A stretch of 64,000 nt of DNA from DATCMH01 sp036563505 (lineage in GTDB: Bacteria; Pseudomonadota; Alphaproteobacteria; Rhizobiales; Beijerinckiaceae). Position 1 is the stretch's first letter. Every line of letters begins with the position of its first letter. Both the position numbers and the translations under genes were made by a program. The notes below the pieces were generated by a model that was given only the letters and a program-made list of their open reading frames with translations, was not told the DNA's origin and searched no databases. Below are positions 63,209-64,000 of this stretch, piece by piece. The stretch is taken from contig DATCMH010000005.1 of NCBI GenBank assembly GCA_036563505.1, positions 62,001 through 126,000 of the forward strand. The letters run 5' to 3'.

Positions 63209-64000
63209 TCAGCCGGCGCGACGTAGGAACGAGCGCAGCGGCACCCTCTCCTCCGTGGGCGCCGAGGCGGGCCGGACGAGGAAGCGCGACGCAGCGGGCG
63301 CCGCGGGCTCGGGCGCGGCCACAGGCATCTGGGACGTCGCAGGTGCAGGGGCGGCCGCGGGTGCTCCGACGATGTCGGCGCGGATCGGCCGTGGCGGAGC
63401 GAAGACGCGGCCTTGGCCGAGGGGCACGTCGAGGTCGATGAGGTCCGGCACGTCCTCCTCGCGCTCGACGCGCTCCGCCACGAGGCGCACGCCGGCCCGG
63501 GCGAGCACGGCGGCGAGGTCCGTGACGGCGATGTCGAGCCCGGTGCGCGCGTCGGGGCGCAGGAGCATGTCGGCGGGCAGTTTCAGGAGCCGCACGCCGC
63601 GCTCGGCGAGGGTGAGCGGATCGAGGCGCAGGTCCGCGGCGCGGTCGAGGGCGAAGGGCACGCCGCGGTCGCGCAGAACGGCGAGCGCGCCGGCCCGCTC
63701 GGCATCGAGGGTGCGCCAGCAGCGCTGGGACAATTCGAGGACGAGGCGCCCGGCGACGTCAGGATGCTGGTCGAGGACGCGGCCGACCGAGCGCAGGAAG
63801 CCGGGCTCGGCGAGCGACGCCGGCGCGACGTTGACGCTGACGAGGGCCTCGCTGCCCTTGCCCGCCAGGTGCCGCGCCACCGCGGCCGCCCGGGCGAGGA
63901 CGCGCCGGTCGAGCTCGGCCGAGAGCCCGCAGCGCTCCAGCACCGGCAGGAACTCGGCGGGCGTCATCAGGCTGTCGTCGGCAAGCCGCAGGCGGGCCAG
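63209..64000 (-). CDS. Degenerate EAL-domain protein, partial (5' end outside window)
   Basis: The C-terminal 260 or so residues of an EAL phosphodiesterase-like protein are present; the gene continues past the right edge. Recognisable EAL landmarks: MTPAEFLPVLERCGLSAELD (entry helix), ALVSVNVAPASLAEPGF, RLVLELSQRC in place of the usual E-(I/L)-T-E, LKLPADMLL in place of LKIDxxF, RLVAERVEREEDV in place of VAEGVE and LGQGRVFAPPRP in place of GYxFxxP. The catalytic DDFG motif reads ALDRAADLRLDP, so the domain may bind but not cleave c-di-GMP. A Pro/Ala-rich tail of about 60 residues follows. Confidence 0.75.
   Translation of the reverse strand: MARLRLADDSLMTPAEFLPVLERCGLSAELDRRVLARAAAVARHLAGKGSEALVSVNVAPASLAEPGFLRSVGRVLDQHPDVAGRLVLELSQRCWRTLDAERAGALAVLRDRGVPFALDRAADLRLDPLTLAERGVRLLKLPADMLLRPDARTGLDIAVTDLAAVLARAGVRLVAERVEREEDVPDLIDLDVPLGQGRVFAPPRPIRADIVGAPAAAPAPATSQMPVAAPEPAAPAASRFLVRPASAPTEERVPLRSFLRRAG

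Overview
The window is GC-rich chromosomal DNA from an alphaproteobacterium, most likely Hyphomicrobiales (Rhizobiales; Methylobacterium-, Microvirga- or Bosea-like). This is inferred from the gene set: an mbfA iron exporter behind an Irr-type iron control element, class I ketol-acid reductoisomerase, eukaryote-type NADP isocitrate dehydrogenase, many TRAP and NitT/TauT transport genes, and several interspersed palindromic repeat families. There is no rRNA operon, CRISPR array or intact mobile element. One tRNA gene (Lys, CUU) is present.

Layout. 1-6.1 kb: 5' end of trmJ, icd with a terminator, a probable polymorphic-toxin/immunity pair, a GFA protein, a 39-codon ORF behind a good promoter, mbfA, and a metallophosphoesterase. 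6.2-13.6 kb, minus strand: FAD monooxygenase, SDR, Uma2 nuclease-like protein, aldehyde dehydrogenase, acyltransferase 3 and a D-2-hydroxyacid dehydrogenase. 14.2-24.5 kb: a sugar-acid catabolic locus with a FAH hydrolase, a GntR/FCD regulator, a TRAP transporter (dctPQM), an idonate-5-dehydrogenase-like MDR, a UxaA-family dehydratase, a 3-hydroxyisobutyrate-dehydrogenase-like reductase and an aldehyde dehydrogenase. 25.4-30.5 kb: an envelope-glycan group (OpgC, secreted SGNH hydrolase, DUF1345, flippase, BioF2-type GNAT). 30.6-38 kb: cold-shock protein, AMP nucleosidase, a large secreted CxxCH protein, a split chromate transporter, a membrane protein and a TadG-like protein. 38.2-41.5 kb: a probable decayed island at the 3' end of tRNA-Lys, with a 912-residue secreted protein and an integrase remnant. 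41.6-49.2 kb: phhA with a divergent Lrp regulator, an SMP-30 protein, a second GFA protein, kelch and beta-lactamase-like exported proteins, and leuA with a leucine-rich leader peptide and attenuator. 49.3-64 kb: PAS-like protein, lipoprotein, Nudix, PhzF, EEP nuclease, pdxY, DedA, a NitT/TauT ABC transporter, a very unusual 48-residue hydrophilic protein, GlxA-type regulator with a cysteine hydrolase, ilvC, TetR with its palindrome, DUF924, and a partial degenerate EAL protein.

The intergenic spaces carry a repeat system. Five copies of an about 80-bp element A each sit in the same polarity next to a larger hairpin-rich element B; three of the B copies are about 320 bp long. Two further families (C and D) have palindromic ends. 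One A-B composite lies inside the sugar-acid operon.

The strongest leads are the leuA leader, whose stop codon lies inside the terminator stem, the toxin/immunity pair, the tRNA-Lys island, the A-B composite repeats, the 48-residue protein built from only 12 amino-acid types, and the CxxCH secreted protein.
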